From: Candidatus Hermodarchaeota archaeon
GTDB lineage: Archaea; Asgardarchaeota; Hermodarchaeia; Hermodarchaeales; Hermodarchaeaceae
Length of the DNA stretch: 64,000 bases
Assembly: GCA_016840065.1 (NCBI GenBank)
Contig: JAEOTB010000054.1
Location: 16,483-80,482 of the forward strand
Reading direction: 5' to 3'
This document shows, piece after piece, positions 27,331 to 35,620 of the stretch (its first letter is position 1; each line of letters opens with the position of its first letter). A model generated the notes under the pieces. It searched no databases. It saw only the letters and a program-made list of their open reading frames with translations, and was not told where the DNA came from. The position numbers were made by a program, and so were the translations under genes.

Positions 27331-28542
27331 GTGCGTGTTTCCATGAGTAACCCCCCTCCCTACCCATTGGTTCATCCTGCACCTGAGGTTGATGGTCTAC
27401 TCTCAACAATAAGCGTTAAACTACGGCATAGCTTCACTCTTTACCGGAGCTGGTGGAAAGAAATCGGTCTAGGTGCCTATATCCGAATCTTATCTTTCAT
27501 CGGCATCATGTTAGCAGCCTTCACAAACCCCCTCTTTCCAGACGTAAATGACATGAACGAGCTAATCACGCTCGGTATAGTCTATATGTTTCAGGGGCAG
27601 AACCCCTATGGGCAAACTTATGTGCTTTCAGCCTTGGGGGCAACGCCTAGTGATACCTACGTTCAGAACTTTCTAAACTATGGTCCCATGAACCTGCTGC
27701 TGCACCTTCCTTGTATGATTTATCCGTGGATGATTAATGGGGCAGGGTACATGAATTTTCAGCCAAGTTTCTTCCTCTTTCATACAATCTTTGATTTTTT
27801 GATGTTTGACAGGTTGATGCGGATGAATCAGCGCTTTGTCGCTTTGTTTGTTTGGATTAACCCTCTGTTTGTGACGCTTAACTTGGTGACTCATATGAGT
27901 GTCCCATTGCTTCTGGTAGTTTTGGGGTACGAGAATTGGAAGGATCCGGTGCAATCTGTGTTTTGGTTGGGACTCGGTGCACTCACCTACCAGTATATAG
28001 CCTTGCTGCTGATTTTTGCGATTGCCTACCATATCCGGAGCTGTAAAGGAGTGTTACTTGGTTTACTCCCATCCCTAGCTGTCCTCGGTGCTTTCCAGCT
28101 TTGGGCTGTGTTCGAGGGGCGACCCTTCGTCCTTGTAGATGATTTGTTGCTGCAGCAGTTTGGTAGACCTTATGAGCCTTGGTTCCCTGATCACCAATAC
28201 AGTTGGTATACTTGGACCGGCTCTATCCCTGCCGTTGTGTATAACGTGTTGGGTCAGGTTGATCCCCTGATGGTTTTAACCGGTGGTTTGCTTCGACTAA
28301 GTACCTTAATGAACGCCATCGCGCTATCCATTGCGGTAGTCTTTCTCCTCCATATTGTCATTGAACCGAACTATAAGCGGTCTGTCCTCTATGGTGCTCT
28401 TGCCCTTCTTTTAGTATTGCTTAGTTCACCTTCTGGGATCTGGCATCATAATTTCGTTGTGGCGTTCCCGCTCTACATGACTTCTGTTGAGCGGGGGCAG
28501 CTAAAAAGGTGGAAGGATTTCCGAGTAAGGTCAGGGACCTAA
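27331..28542 (+). CDS. GT-C-like membrane protein, paralogue of the preceding gene
   Basis: 403 residues, GTG start; an ATG at codon 5 (27343) is also possible. About ten hydrophobic helices. It matches the membrane half of the preceding gene throughout: DVNDMNELITLGIVYMFQGQ, NPYGQTYVLSALG, FLNYGPMNLLLHLP, FFLFHTIFDFLM, LLLQQFGRPYEPW, GSIPAVVYNV. The two are a tandem duplication, and only the first carries the methyltransferase. The acidic loop DVNDMNE is the likely catalytic face of a GT-C enzyme. The gap between them is 40 bp, so they are probably co-transcribed. Confidence 0.75.
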   Translation: MRVSMSNPPPYPLVHPAPEVDGLLSTISVKLRHSFTLYRSWWKEIGLGAYIRILSFIGIMLAAFTNPLFPDVNDMNELITLGIVYMFQGQNPYGQTYVLSALGATPSDTYVQNFLNYGPMNLLLHLPCMIYPWMINGAGYMNFQPSFFLFHTIFDFLMFDRLMRMNQRFVALFVWINPLFVTLNLVTHMSVPLLLVVLGYENWKDPVQSVFWLGLGALTYQYIALLLIFAIAYHIRSCKGVLLGLLPSLAVLGAFQLWAVFEGRPFVLVDDLLLQQFGRPYEPWFPDHQYSWYTWTGSIPAVVYNVLGQVDPLMVLTGGLLRLSTLMNAIALSIAVVFLLHIVIEPNYKRSVLYGALALLLVLLSSPSGIWHHNFVVAFPLYMTSVERGQLKRWKDFRVRSGT

Positions 28543-28677
28543 CGTCGCATTTAGACTGACTCTGATTTCAGTATTTCCTGAGGGATAATATTAATTTCAC
28601 GCCAAGCACATTGAACCATGCTCAGACGTTATTCCCCAGATAACATTATATAGAATCCGAAAGGAGTATGAGATATT
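28543..28677. other. AT-rich spacer with a box A ahead of a small reading frame
   Basis: Within this 434-bp gap (28543-28976), the part ahead of 28678 has no gene. CATTATATAG at 28643-28652 is a good box A, 26 bases ahead of the small reading frame at 28678. The part beyond 28819 holds nothing I can name except two short stretches that could pair (CCATCATGCCCTCC with GGAGGGGAATG, about 28871-28912, imperfect). Confidence 0.4.
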
Positions 28678-28818
28678 ATGTGTCCCAGAAGACCATCTAC
28701 TTCACGTGAAACACATCCCGAGAAAGTAAGGAAACCCTCCAAGAGAGGGAGAAGTTCTCGTCAAGTTCAAGATACCCTCGGAATAGAACGTCCCGAGAAA
28801 ATAGTCAAAGACGAGTAG
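28678..28818 (+). CDS. Possible 46-residue basic protein
   Basis: ATG at 28678, stop TAG at 28816-28818. The product (MCPRRPSTSRETHPEKV... ending GIERPEKIVKDE) is very basic in its first two thirds and has PEK twice. A box A (TTATATA, 28646-28652) lies at leaderless spacing, and AAAGGAGTA lies about 10 bases ahead of the ATG. No homologue is known to me. It may be a real small gene or a chance frame; the promoter is the best evidence. Confidence 0.35.
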   Translation: MCPRRPSTSRETHPEKVRKPSKRGRSSRQVQDTLGIERPEKIVKDE

Positions 28819-28976
28819 CTTGTTCAGTGGTCAATCACTATCCACTCTACATGTGCAATTGGTTGGTCACAACCATCATGCCCTCCGATACTTATGACCA
28901 TGGAGGGGAATGTTCGTTAAGTGTTTCACTAAGATTGTGTGCTACGTTCCGTTCGTTTTCAGTAGGCTTGAATTAA

Positions 28977-30569
28977 TTAGAAGAGTGGTACATCCTGAAC
29001 GTATGGTCGTCCCGTCTTTAAGGCAATCTCTGCTTTAGCAAGTTCATGACCTACATATGCAGCATGGTCTAGTCGGGTGATGAGGTCTTTTGATAATAAA
29101 GCGGCGAGGAGTTGCTGTGATGTCTTGGCAGCGAGAACAACGTCTGGGGTTTGTGCTCGAATTGATGGAAAGTGTCGGATTACAAGTTGCTGCTTTTGTC
29201 GGTCTATATGGATTGTTAAGTATCCCGAAGGATCAAGTTTTACAGGCGATATCTTGGTAGGTGCAGTTTCTGTCGATACGCCCATATTTCCTGCCTTGTC
29301 AAAGGCTACTTCGGTGAAGCGCTTGGTTTTCAGAAGCAACAGGTCTATGCCTAGATCCTTGGGAGATGTTTGTCTTTGTTGGGCTAGGAACATCATTTGG
29401 GCAGCACGATGGAGCTCCCAGACCGCACCTCTGGTTTTGTGGCTGACCTCTGTTGTGAGCATCAAGGTTGCACCAAGTTCACTTGCCATGCCTGCAAGGA
29501 GGGCGTTTACACCGATGCTATCAGCGTCTAGTAATTCTGTGACATTCCCTGCACCCAAGAGGAGGGGTATTGACGGATAGCGGTCTGCGAATAGTGTGTA
29601 AGCGTGGATTGCTTGGCTCAGTCCTGGTGTAACAAGGGAGTCGCAGAGGAGGTCCGCTATAAGATGCGTATATCCTAGTTTTTGAGCAGCATCCAGATTG
29701 ATTTTCATTTGTTGGAGACGGTCTTCGGCTGAGGTTGGTAGTTGTTGCCCCGCCTGGGTAACAGGGATTATGACAAAAGCTGCCTTTTGACGGAGTGACT
29801 TGGGGATTGCCGTCATGTTGTCTCGATCTATGCTGAGAACCAAGGAGGCGCCAGCTTTGATGGCGGCAGCGATTTCCTTTGGGTCACTTGAGTCGATGCT
29901 GATGGGAACGGGGACTGCCCGTTGAACTACCTTAACGGTATGTTTAGCGGCTTTGGAATCAGGTGCATTAGCAATCATCCCCAGGTCAATGATGGTAGCT
30001 CCACTCGCTACATATCGGCGAGACATGGTGACGAGTTCCTTGTCAGGCCTTGCTGGGGCATCGGTGATTTCAGCGACAATTCGAATGGGGTATGTGGGTC
30101 CGGTCATGATTGTGCGGCGACCACTCCCTATCTGAAGTGTTCGTGGTGGTGGCGGAATTGGTAGGGGCGTGGTTTCTGCGGCTATTAGGTCGTTTGCTGC
30201 TTTTGCTTGGAGATGTTCTAGGAAAATGTGGTCTGCCGACTCGGTTGTGGATAGAATCTCTAAGTTCCTGTATAGTGATTGGAGGATGAAGGGGAGATCA
30301 ACAGCATGGCGTGGTCCCTTGAAGGTGGGGATACCTGTTGCCTCCTTTACTAGGGTTGTATCACCTGAGGTCATACCAGGAAGGAGGATACAGTCATGCT
30401 TGTCAAGGACCTGCTTTCGAAGCCTGGAGGCTACATATTTTGGGTGGAGGAAGGCTGCGACCGCTACTGGCAAGACCAAGACTTGGCAAGAGTGGATTGG
30501 TGGTGCTGTTTTGGCTGCGTTGCGGACAAGTGGTTCGGCCAGTTGACCGGTGATTAATAGGATTTTCAT
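28977..30569 (-). CDS. Archaeal dihydropteroate-synthase-like protein (H4MPT biosynthesis)
   Basis: 530 residues from the ATG at 30569, which overlaps the upstream stop as ATGA. The N-terminal ~160 residues (KILLITGQLAEPLVRNAA, ILLPGMTSGDTTLV) form an archaeal-only domain. The dihydropteroate-synthase-like TIM barrel follows, with YVASGATIIDLGMIANAPDS and VPVPISIDSSDPKEIAAAIK. The family is the archaeal relative of FolP; it is thought to join the pterin pyrophosphate to ribofuranosyl-aminobenzene phosphate in methanopterin synthesis, though this step is less well proven than the others. It is last in the operon with mptA and mptE. Confidence 0.8.
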   Translation of the reverse strand: MKILLITGQLAEPLVRNAAKTAPPIHSCQVLVLPVAVAAFLHPKYVASRLRKQVLDKHDCILLPGMTSGDTTLVKEATGIPTFKGPRHAVDLPFILQSLYRNLEILSTTESADHIFLEHLQAKAANDLIAAETTPLPIPPPPRTLQIGSGRRTIMTGPTYPIRIVAEITDAPARPDKELVTMSRRYVASGATIIDLGMIANAPDSKAAKHTVKVVQRAVPVPISIDSSDPKEIAAAIKAGASLVLSIDRDNMTAIPKSLRQKAAFVIIPVTQAGQQLPTSAEDRLQQMKINLDAAQKLGYTHLIADLLCDSLVTPGLSQAIHAYTLFADRYPSIPLLLGAGNVTELLDADSIGVNALLAGMASELGATLMLTTEVSHKTRGAVWELHRAAQMMFLAQQRQTSPKDLGIDLLLLKTKRFTEVAFDKAGNMGVSTETAPTKISPVKLDPSGYLTIHIDRQKQQLVIRHFPSIRAQTPDVVLAAKTSQQLLAALLSKDLITRLDHAAYVGHELAKAEIALKTGRPYVQDVPLF

Positions 30570-31363
30570 TGTGTATCCCACGAAAATTCAGTGATTTCTT
30601 GGTCCGGAATCCCCTGTATTTGTGTTGTTCCTCCACTGAGGTTAATGATTTTGCTTCGGCTCTGACTGGCTAACCATTCAAGGAGATTTTTGGCTACCGA
30701 TAGTTTTTCTCGTTTTGTTTTGCTTGCCAAGACGTCAGAGGATAAGCTTGGCTTTGAATAGCGCCCCACAAAAACTCCTAAATCCATTCCGACAAGTCCG
30801 ATATTCTTTGCTCCGAGAGCTTCTGCAAGGAAAACACAACGGTCTCCGTCGGTGAAGCCTCCAGTATTGATAACACCGGGGCGTGGACGTGCCTGCGTTG
30901 ATCCCAGAACCCTATTTCCCTCCGCGCATTCTTGTAGGAGTATCGGGACATAGTGTTCCACAGTTGATGTGTTGTCCCCGTGAGCGTGCACTACTACAAT
31001 CGAGCCATCCTGGTGGGCCTGGAGAATATCAGGAACCGTACCGTCTAGATCAGTTAGAACCAGATCTGGTTGGAGATCAAATTCTAGTAGTGCTGTTGTT
31101 GCACCATCTGCTGAAATCAATGTAGCTTCATTGTTGATGTTTCTCTGAGTCATCTCCGCTAGATTTCGGGGTAGTGAGGGACCTGCTCCACAGACTAGAA
31201 CATTCTTATCGGTTATCAGGTTGCTAACCCTTGACAGGCGTATTGCTCTTCCATCAAGTATTCCGCTTAGCAGGTCTGCTGCTCTTTGGTCTTCTTCAAT
31301 ACTGTATCCGAATCTAGCTACAATCTCAAGGTACCGAGGCCACCATTCTTCTAGAGCAACCAA
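30566..31363 (-). CDS. mptE: 6-hydroxymethyl-7,8-dihydropterin pyrophosphokinase, MptE-like (DUF115)
   Basis: 265 residues, TTG start. DUF115 motifs are clear: NVLVCGAGPSLPRNLAEMTQ, ISADGATTALLEFDLQPDLV with LTDLDG, VVVHAHGDNTS, NTGGFTDGDRCVFLAEALGA and LVGMDLG. In Methanocaldococcus this unusual kinase moves pyrophosphate from ATP to the pterin alcohol, replacing bacterial FolK. It starts 48 bp after mptA and its stop overlaps the next ATG, so the three genes form a translationally coupled operon. Confidence 0.9.
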   Translation of the reverse strand: MVALEEWWPRYLEIVARFGYSIEEDQRAADLLSGILDGRAIRLSRVSNLITDKNVLVCGAGPSLPRNLAEMTQRNINNEATLISADGATTALLEFDLQPDLVLTDLDGTVPDILQAHQDGSIVVVHAHGDNTSTVEHYVPILLQECAEGNRVLGSTQARPRPGVINTGGFTDGDRCVFLAEALGAKNIGLVGMDLGVFVGRYSKPSLSSDVLASKTKREKLSVAKNLLEWLASQSRSKIINLSGGTTQIQGIPDQEITEFSWDTQ

Positions 31364-31411
31364 TTATAATCGCCTACTAGGCTGACGCGTCCCAGGCTAT
31401 ATTATTTCTTA

Positions 31412-32368
31412 TCATTGACCGCTGGGGTTGTTTTCTTTAATTTCGCGGCGTGCCTCCCCCATGGTTATGGTCTGTTCAGCGACGAGGTCGTGGCGATGCA
31501 CGCACTCTTCATTGCGTTGTCTAAAGGAAAGCTCCATCTCGTCTGGAAGGTCGTGGAAGGCCTGGACGACATCACGAATCATATGGCGTATTGAATCCTC
31601 AACAAAGCAAGGATTCTCTAAGGCTGTTTGTACCACAGCGGCTTCATCAGGACGTTTCAATATCTCAAAGGTGCCCGAGCTCATCGCTTGCTCTACGATC
31701 TTGACTAGCTGGAGTGCGTCAATGGGATAGCCAGCGGGGATCTCAACCATGACGGTTCCATGGCTGCGTTGCATGTGGCTTCCGATTGGCAGGTTATCGA
31801 TTATTTCCCGGGCTTGTTCTTGTTTTATCTTGTGGGTGCTAGTAAGTTCGGCTTCGGAGACATCTCGGAGCAGTTCTTGGGCGCAGGGACACGCTGTCAT
31901 TCCGGTTGCTGTCACGCCAATCCAGCGTCTGAGGCTGGTGTCTTCTTCGCCTTTACCGCGCTTGGCTAGTGCTTTAGCCTCCATAATGCATGACTCGAAG
32001 GTGCGAATGTTGCTCTTGGGGGTAGTACGAGCATACACAGTGTCCGCTCTTCCAAAGACCTCAGCTTCGCTGGCATAATCGTGACGGCGGAGTAGGTCTT
32101 GGGCAATATCTGCACAGATGTCCTCAAGGCGATAGAGCTTCTCTGCATATTGACTCACTACTTCGACTGCTGCCTCGATGCTCCTCGATGGATGGATGCC
32201 CTTCTGGTGAGCCGGCAAATCCACATAGATATCAAAGCTGGGTACAACTATGGCGGGTTGCTCCTCGAAGAAAATACCCTGAATCGGGACTCGAATGTCG
32301 GTTACTCCAACTCGACGGACGGGTACGGCAACTGGTGGTTTTTGTGTATGTGTGTCAGGACGTGGCAA
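31412..32368 (-). CDS. mptA: GTP cyclohydrolase of the MptA/FolE2 family
   Basis: 318 residues, TTG start. Motifs of the type IB enzyme: PVAVPVRRVGVTDIRVPIQG, GIHPSRSIEA, WIGVTATGMTACPCAQELLR (metal Cys), RSHGTVMVEIPAG and ENPCFVEDSIRHMIRDVVQA. MptA uses Fe(II) to open GTP and gives 7,8-dihydroneopterin 2',3'-cyclic phosphate, the first step to H4MPT. It is the first gene of the mptA-mptE-DHPS operon. No phosphodiesterase mptB is seen nearby. Confidence 0.9.
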   Translation of the reverse strand: MPRPDTHTQKPPVAVPVRRVGVTDIRVPIQGIFFEEQPAIVVPSFDIYVDLPAHQKGIHPSRSIEAAVEVVSQYAEKLYRLEDICADIAQDLLRRHDYASEAEVFGRADTVYARTTPKSNIRTFESCIMEAKALAKRGKGEEDTSLRRWIGVTATGMTACPCAQELLRDVSEAELTSTHKIKQEQAREIIDNLPIGSHMQRSHGTVMVEIPAGYPIDALQLVKIVEQAMSSGTFEILKRPDEAAVVQTALENPCFVEDSIRHMIRDVVQAFHDLPDEMELSFRQRNEECVHRHDLVAEQTITMGEARREIKENNPSGQ

Positions 32369-32601
32369 CCAGCAAAGCTCCTATTGATACACTCTTCAAA
32401 ATAGAAACCAACAGGATAAAAACCTTCACAAGCTACTGGAATAAATTCTACAGGTTAAATACAAGGGTTGCCTTGAAGGTGATACTTAATTAGGTGTTCA
32501 GAGGAAGATTATGTGGGAGATTCGATATGGTTCACTCCTACTGGTTAGGAGGATTCTCCGTCGAGCACTCTCTACCTTGACACCTAGATTGGAGGATTCC
32601 G

Positions 32602-35517
32602 ATGTTGATTTCTCAACGGATAAGGACCTTTGGATTCATCACCTTACTTCTTATTGGGTTACTTTTGTTAACCCCGCTTTCACGACCCCAGTCGTTCAGT
32701 CTTTCTGAAGAGCAGTTGAAGGCATCATACACTCAAGATGAGGTATTAGGTAAGCATAGTGAAAGGCATAATTACATCTCGAATACCGCAGATGGTACGG
32801 AGTTCAGAGACCTTGGGCTAGATCCCTTTGAAGAGAGAAATCGTTGGGAGAGGGATTTTAGCTTCTGGAACACATCCCGAGAGCCCGAGGAGGTGAGGAA
32901 GACTCAACCGAGTAGAAGCTTCACAATTCCGGTGACAGCGGGGACCCCCCATGATTCTATCCTCATCACCTCCGATGCTGACTTTGCTAGTCAGGGGTGG
33001 CCTGGAGCAGGAACCCCATCAAATCCTTATCGTATTGAGAATCTTAACATCACAGCAAACCCTGAAAGTAGCTGTATCGACATTCAGGACACCCGTGTAC
33101 ACTTCGTCATTGCCAATTGTACACTTCACGATGCAGATTATAAATGGGCAGGCATCGATTTACAAAACGTATCCAACGGGTTCATCGTGAATAACACCCT
33201 CAATTATAACGGGTTTGGCATCCGACTCAACGCATCGTCGTGGAACATTATCTATAACAACACGATTGCTGAAGGCGAGTCGTTGTTGATTTACCTTAAT
33301 CTGTCGCCTTCTAACTCTATTATTAACAACACTATTTGGTCAAGTTTGTCACATATCAAAATCAGATCCTCAAATAATATTAGATTAGTCAATAACACCT
33401 GCTCAAAGAGTATCGTTGTAGATTATTCCTTCAATGTCACTATCAGCACAAACACCTTGTCTAGAGTTGAGTTCAATGACGTGAATTCTTCTGTGGTAAA
33501 TAACAACAAGTTGGGATGGTCGATGGCACTCTACGATTCCTTTTCTAACCAACTCGAACAGAACACCCTGAAAGGAACTCTCTACCTATTCGACTCTGGC
33601 AATAACTCCATCATTCAAAATTATTTTTCAGATTATGGGATTTTCATTACAAGTTCCATTGAAACGGCACGACAGTTCCTTGTACAGAGTAACACCATCA
33701 ACAGCCGCCCGTTGGTGTTCTGGCAGGATCAAATTGGCGGTGCGGTTCCTCCTAACGCAGCGCAAATCATTCTCATTAATTGTACTGGAACCATCATCCG
33801 TGACCTAATAATCACTCGTACTCATAGTTGCATTCGACTCCTACATTCGCGGCAAATCACTGTCCAGAACAACACCTGTACCCCCATATTTGGAGATGGT
33901 ATTAACCTCTATAACACAAATGCAAGCATGGTTGTAAACAATACCTGCATTGGCCAGGGCTTTTATGGAGGTAACGAAGGCATCGAACTCAGGAGAGGTT
34001 ATGAGAATATCATCACCAACAACAACTGCACTCAGAACACATTTGGATTCTTGATAGTATATGGCAGTCTCAATGTGATTCATGACAATACAGTGGTTGA
34101 GAACAGACAAGCTGACATTCAAGTTTCAGCCACTGATAGGAATACCTTAACAAACAACACTGCCGACTGGATAAACCTCTGGTATGCTGACTCAAATAAT
34201 ATTTCTTCAAATTACTTAGGGGGAGAACGCTCCAGCGCTCTATTTATTGAAATGGCAGGTAACAACACGATATGTGATAACCATTTTGTTAACGGTGGCA
34301 TTTTCTTAGATCAAACATACCTAATTAGACAAAGGCTAGTTGCAAATAACACGGTTAATGGAAAACCCCTCATCTATCTAGCGGACAAGGTAAACTGGAC
34401 TATCCCAAGTGTTGGGGGGCAAATCGTTCTTGTTAATTGTTCTGAAATGGTTGTGTCAGATTACACGATTAGCGATTGCCATACAGGTATACTACTCCTT
34501 TATTCAAGGCGGTGTCAAGTGATGAGTAATTCGCTCACTCGTTCGGGGATACTAGTCCTTTACACCAATTCCACTCTCTTAGAGCATAACACTTGTACAG
34601 ATTCAGATTATGGAATCCGCGTGAGAGGCTCAAACAACATAATATCCCAAAACACCTGTGCTCGTAACTTGTTTGGTCTTATCCTAGGTAGTGGACAAAA
34701 CAATAGAATTGTGAATAATCTCTGTACCCAAAACGTATACATCGGTATTAGCGTGCATTATGATAGGAATTTGGTAGTGTCGAATAACACATGCAATTAC
34801 AATTTGTTAGGCTTGGAGGTGGCCTCGTGTGAAAACGGTAGAATCGTTGAGAATAATTGTAGCCACAACTTAGAACGCGGAATTCTTATTGATACGCACT
34901 GGGGTGCTAATCTGACTCTAATCCAAAACACTTGTCATAATAACGCTCAAGTTGGAATTTATGGTGGTCACGTCAGAGACGCTTACATCTCGGGGAATGA
35001 TTGTCAGGACAATGGAGGGTATGGGATTGGTATTTTCTGGTCTGGAGATAATAACATCATCGAGCAAAACTGGTGCCTTCACAACGGAAAAGATGGACTA
35101 TATTTGGAGGACCTTACCAACAGTAGAATCACCTACAACGTGTTTGGTGAGAACCACCGGCACGGTATCGCCTTCAATGGCACAAGCACGAATAACACAG
35201 TGATGTGGAATGTCTTTGCCTTCAATGAGGCATCAAACGGTTTTGATAATACTATGTACAACTTCTTTGATTACAACTTCTGGTCGGACTATCAGGGCTT
35301 CGATTTGAATTTCGATGGAATCGGCGATACGCCCTATGTTATTCAGCATCCTTTTGGAAATAGTGATAATCACCCCTTGTTACAATGGCCCGGGGCAGTT
35401 GTCGTTAACAGGATGATAGGAATTATCTTCGGAGCAGCCTTAATCACTGGCATCGTTGTCATCAGCGTCTTTGGTATCATTGGCTTCAGTATTAGACATA
35501 GGCGAATGAAAAAATAA
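32602..35517 (+). CDS. Secreted NosD-like right-handed beta-helix protein with C-terminal membrane anchor
   Basis: 971 residues, ATG with GGAGG ahead. Signal peptide: RTFGFITLLLIGLLLLTP. After a linker, SDADFASQGWPGAGTPSNPY with RIENLNI opens the CASH/NosD domain. The bulk is ~22-residue beta-helix coils with asparagine ladders (NNTCxxN, NIIxNNT). NFWSDYQGFDLNFDGIGDTP is the common closing motif. A helix at about 937-962 (MIGIIFGAALITGIVVISVF) and basic tail anchor the C-terminus. The fold binds or cleaves polysaccharides; no catalytic residue set is evident, so binding or structural use on the cell surface is likely. Many NxT sequons suggest glycosylation. Confidence 0.85.
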   Translation: MLISQRIRTFGFITLLLIGLLLLTPLSRPQSFSLSEEQLKASYTQDEVLGKHSERHNYISNTADGTEFRDLGLDPFEERNRWERDFSFWNTSREPEEVRKTQPSRSFTIPVTAGTPHDSILITSDADFASQGWPGAGTPSNPYRIENLNITANPESSCIDIQDTRVHFVIANCTLHDADYKWAGIDLQNVSNGFIVNNTLNYNGFGIRLNASSWNIIYNNTIAEGESLLIYLNLSPSNSIINNTIWSSLSHIKIRSSNNIRLVNNTCSKSIVVDYSFNVTISTNTLSRVEFNDVNSSVVNNNKLGWSMALYDSFSNQLEQNTLKGTLYLFDSGNNSIIQNYFSDYGIFITSSIETARQFLVQSNTINSRPLVFWQDQIGGAVPPNAAQIILINCTGTIIRDLIITRTHSCIRLLHSRQITVQNNTCTPIFGDGINLYNTNASMVVNNTCIGQGFYGGNEGIELRRGYENIITNNNCTQNTFGFLIVYGSLNVIHDNTVVENRQADIQVSATDRNTLTNNTADWINLWYADSNNISSNYLGGERSSALFIEMAGNNTICDNHFVNGGIFLDQTYLIRQRLVANNTVNGKPLIYLADKVNWTIPSVGGQIVLVNCSEMVVSDYTISDCHTGILLLYSRRCQVMSNSLTRSGILVLYTNSTLLEHNTCTDSDYGIRVRGSNNIISQNTCARNLFGLILGSGQNNRIVNNLCTQNVYIGISVHYDRNLVVSNNTCNYNLLGLEVASCENGRIVENNCSHNLERGILIDTHWGANLTLIQNTCHNNAQVGIYGGHVRDAYISGNDCQDNGGYGIGIFWSGDNNIIEQNWCLHNGKDGLYLEDLTNSRITYNVFGENHRHGIAFNGTSTNNTVMWNVFAFNEASNGFDNTMYNFFDYNFWSDYQGFDLNFDGIGDTPYVIQHPFGNSDNHPLLQWPGAVVVNRMIGIIFGAALITGIVVISVFGIIGFSIRHRRMKK

Positions 35518-35620
35518 CCCGAATGTCTCCTTTGAACGGTCAAGAGAGACTATTCTACTTGGATGTGAATTTTTGCCCCGATAATCTGTCTTATTAAGAT
35601 GTAGAAGAGATAGCCGGCGT

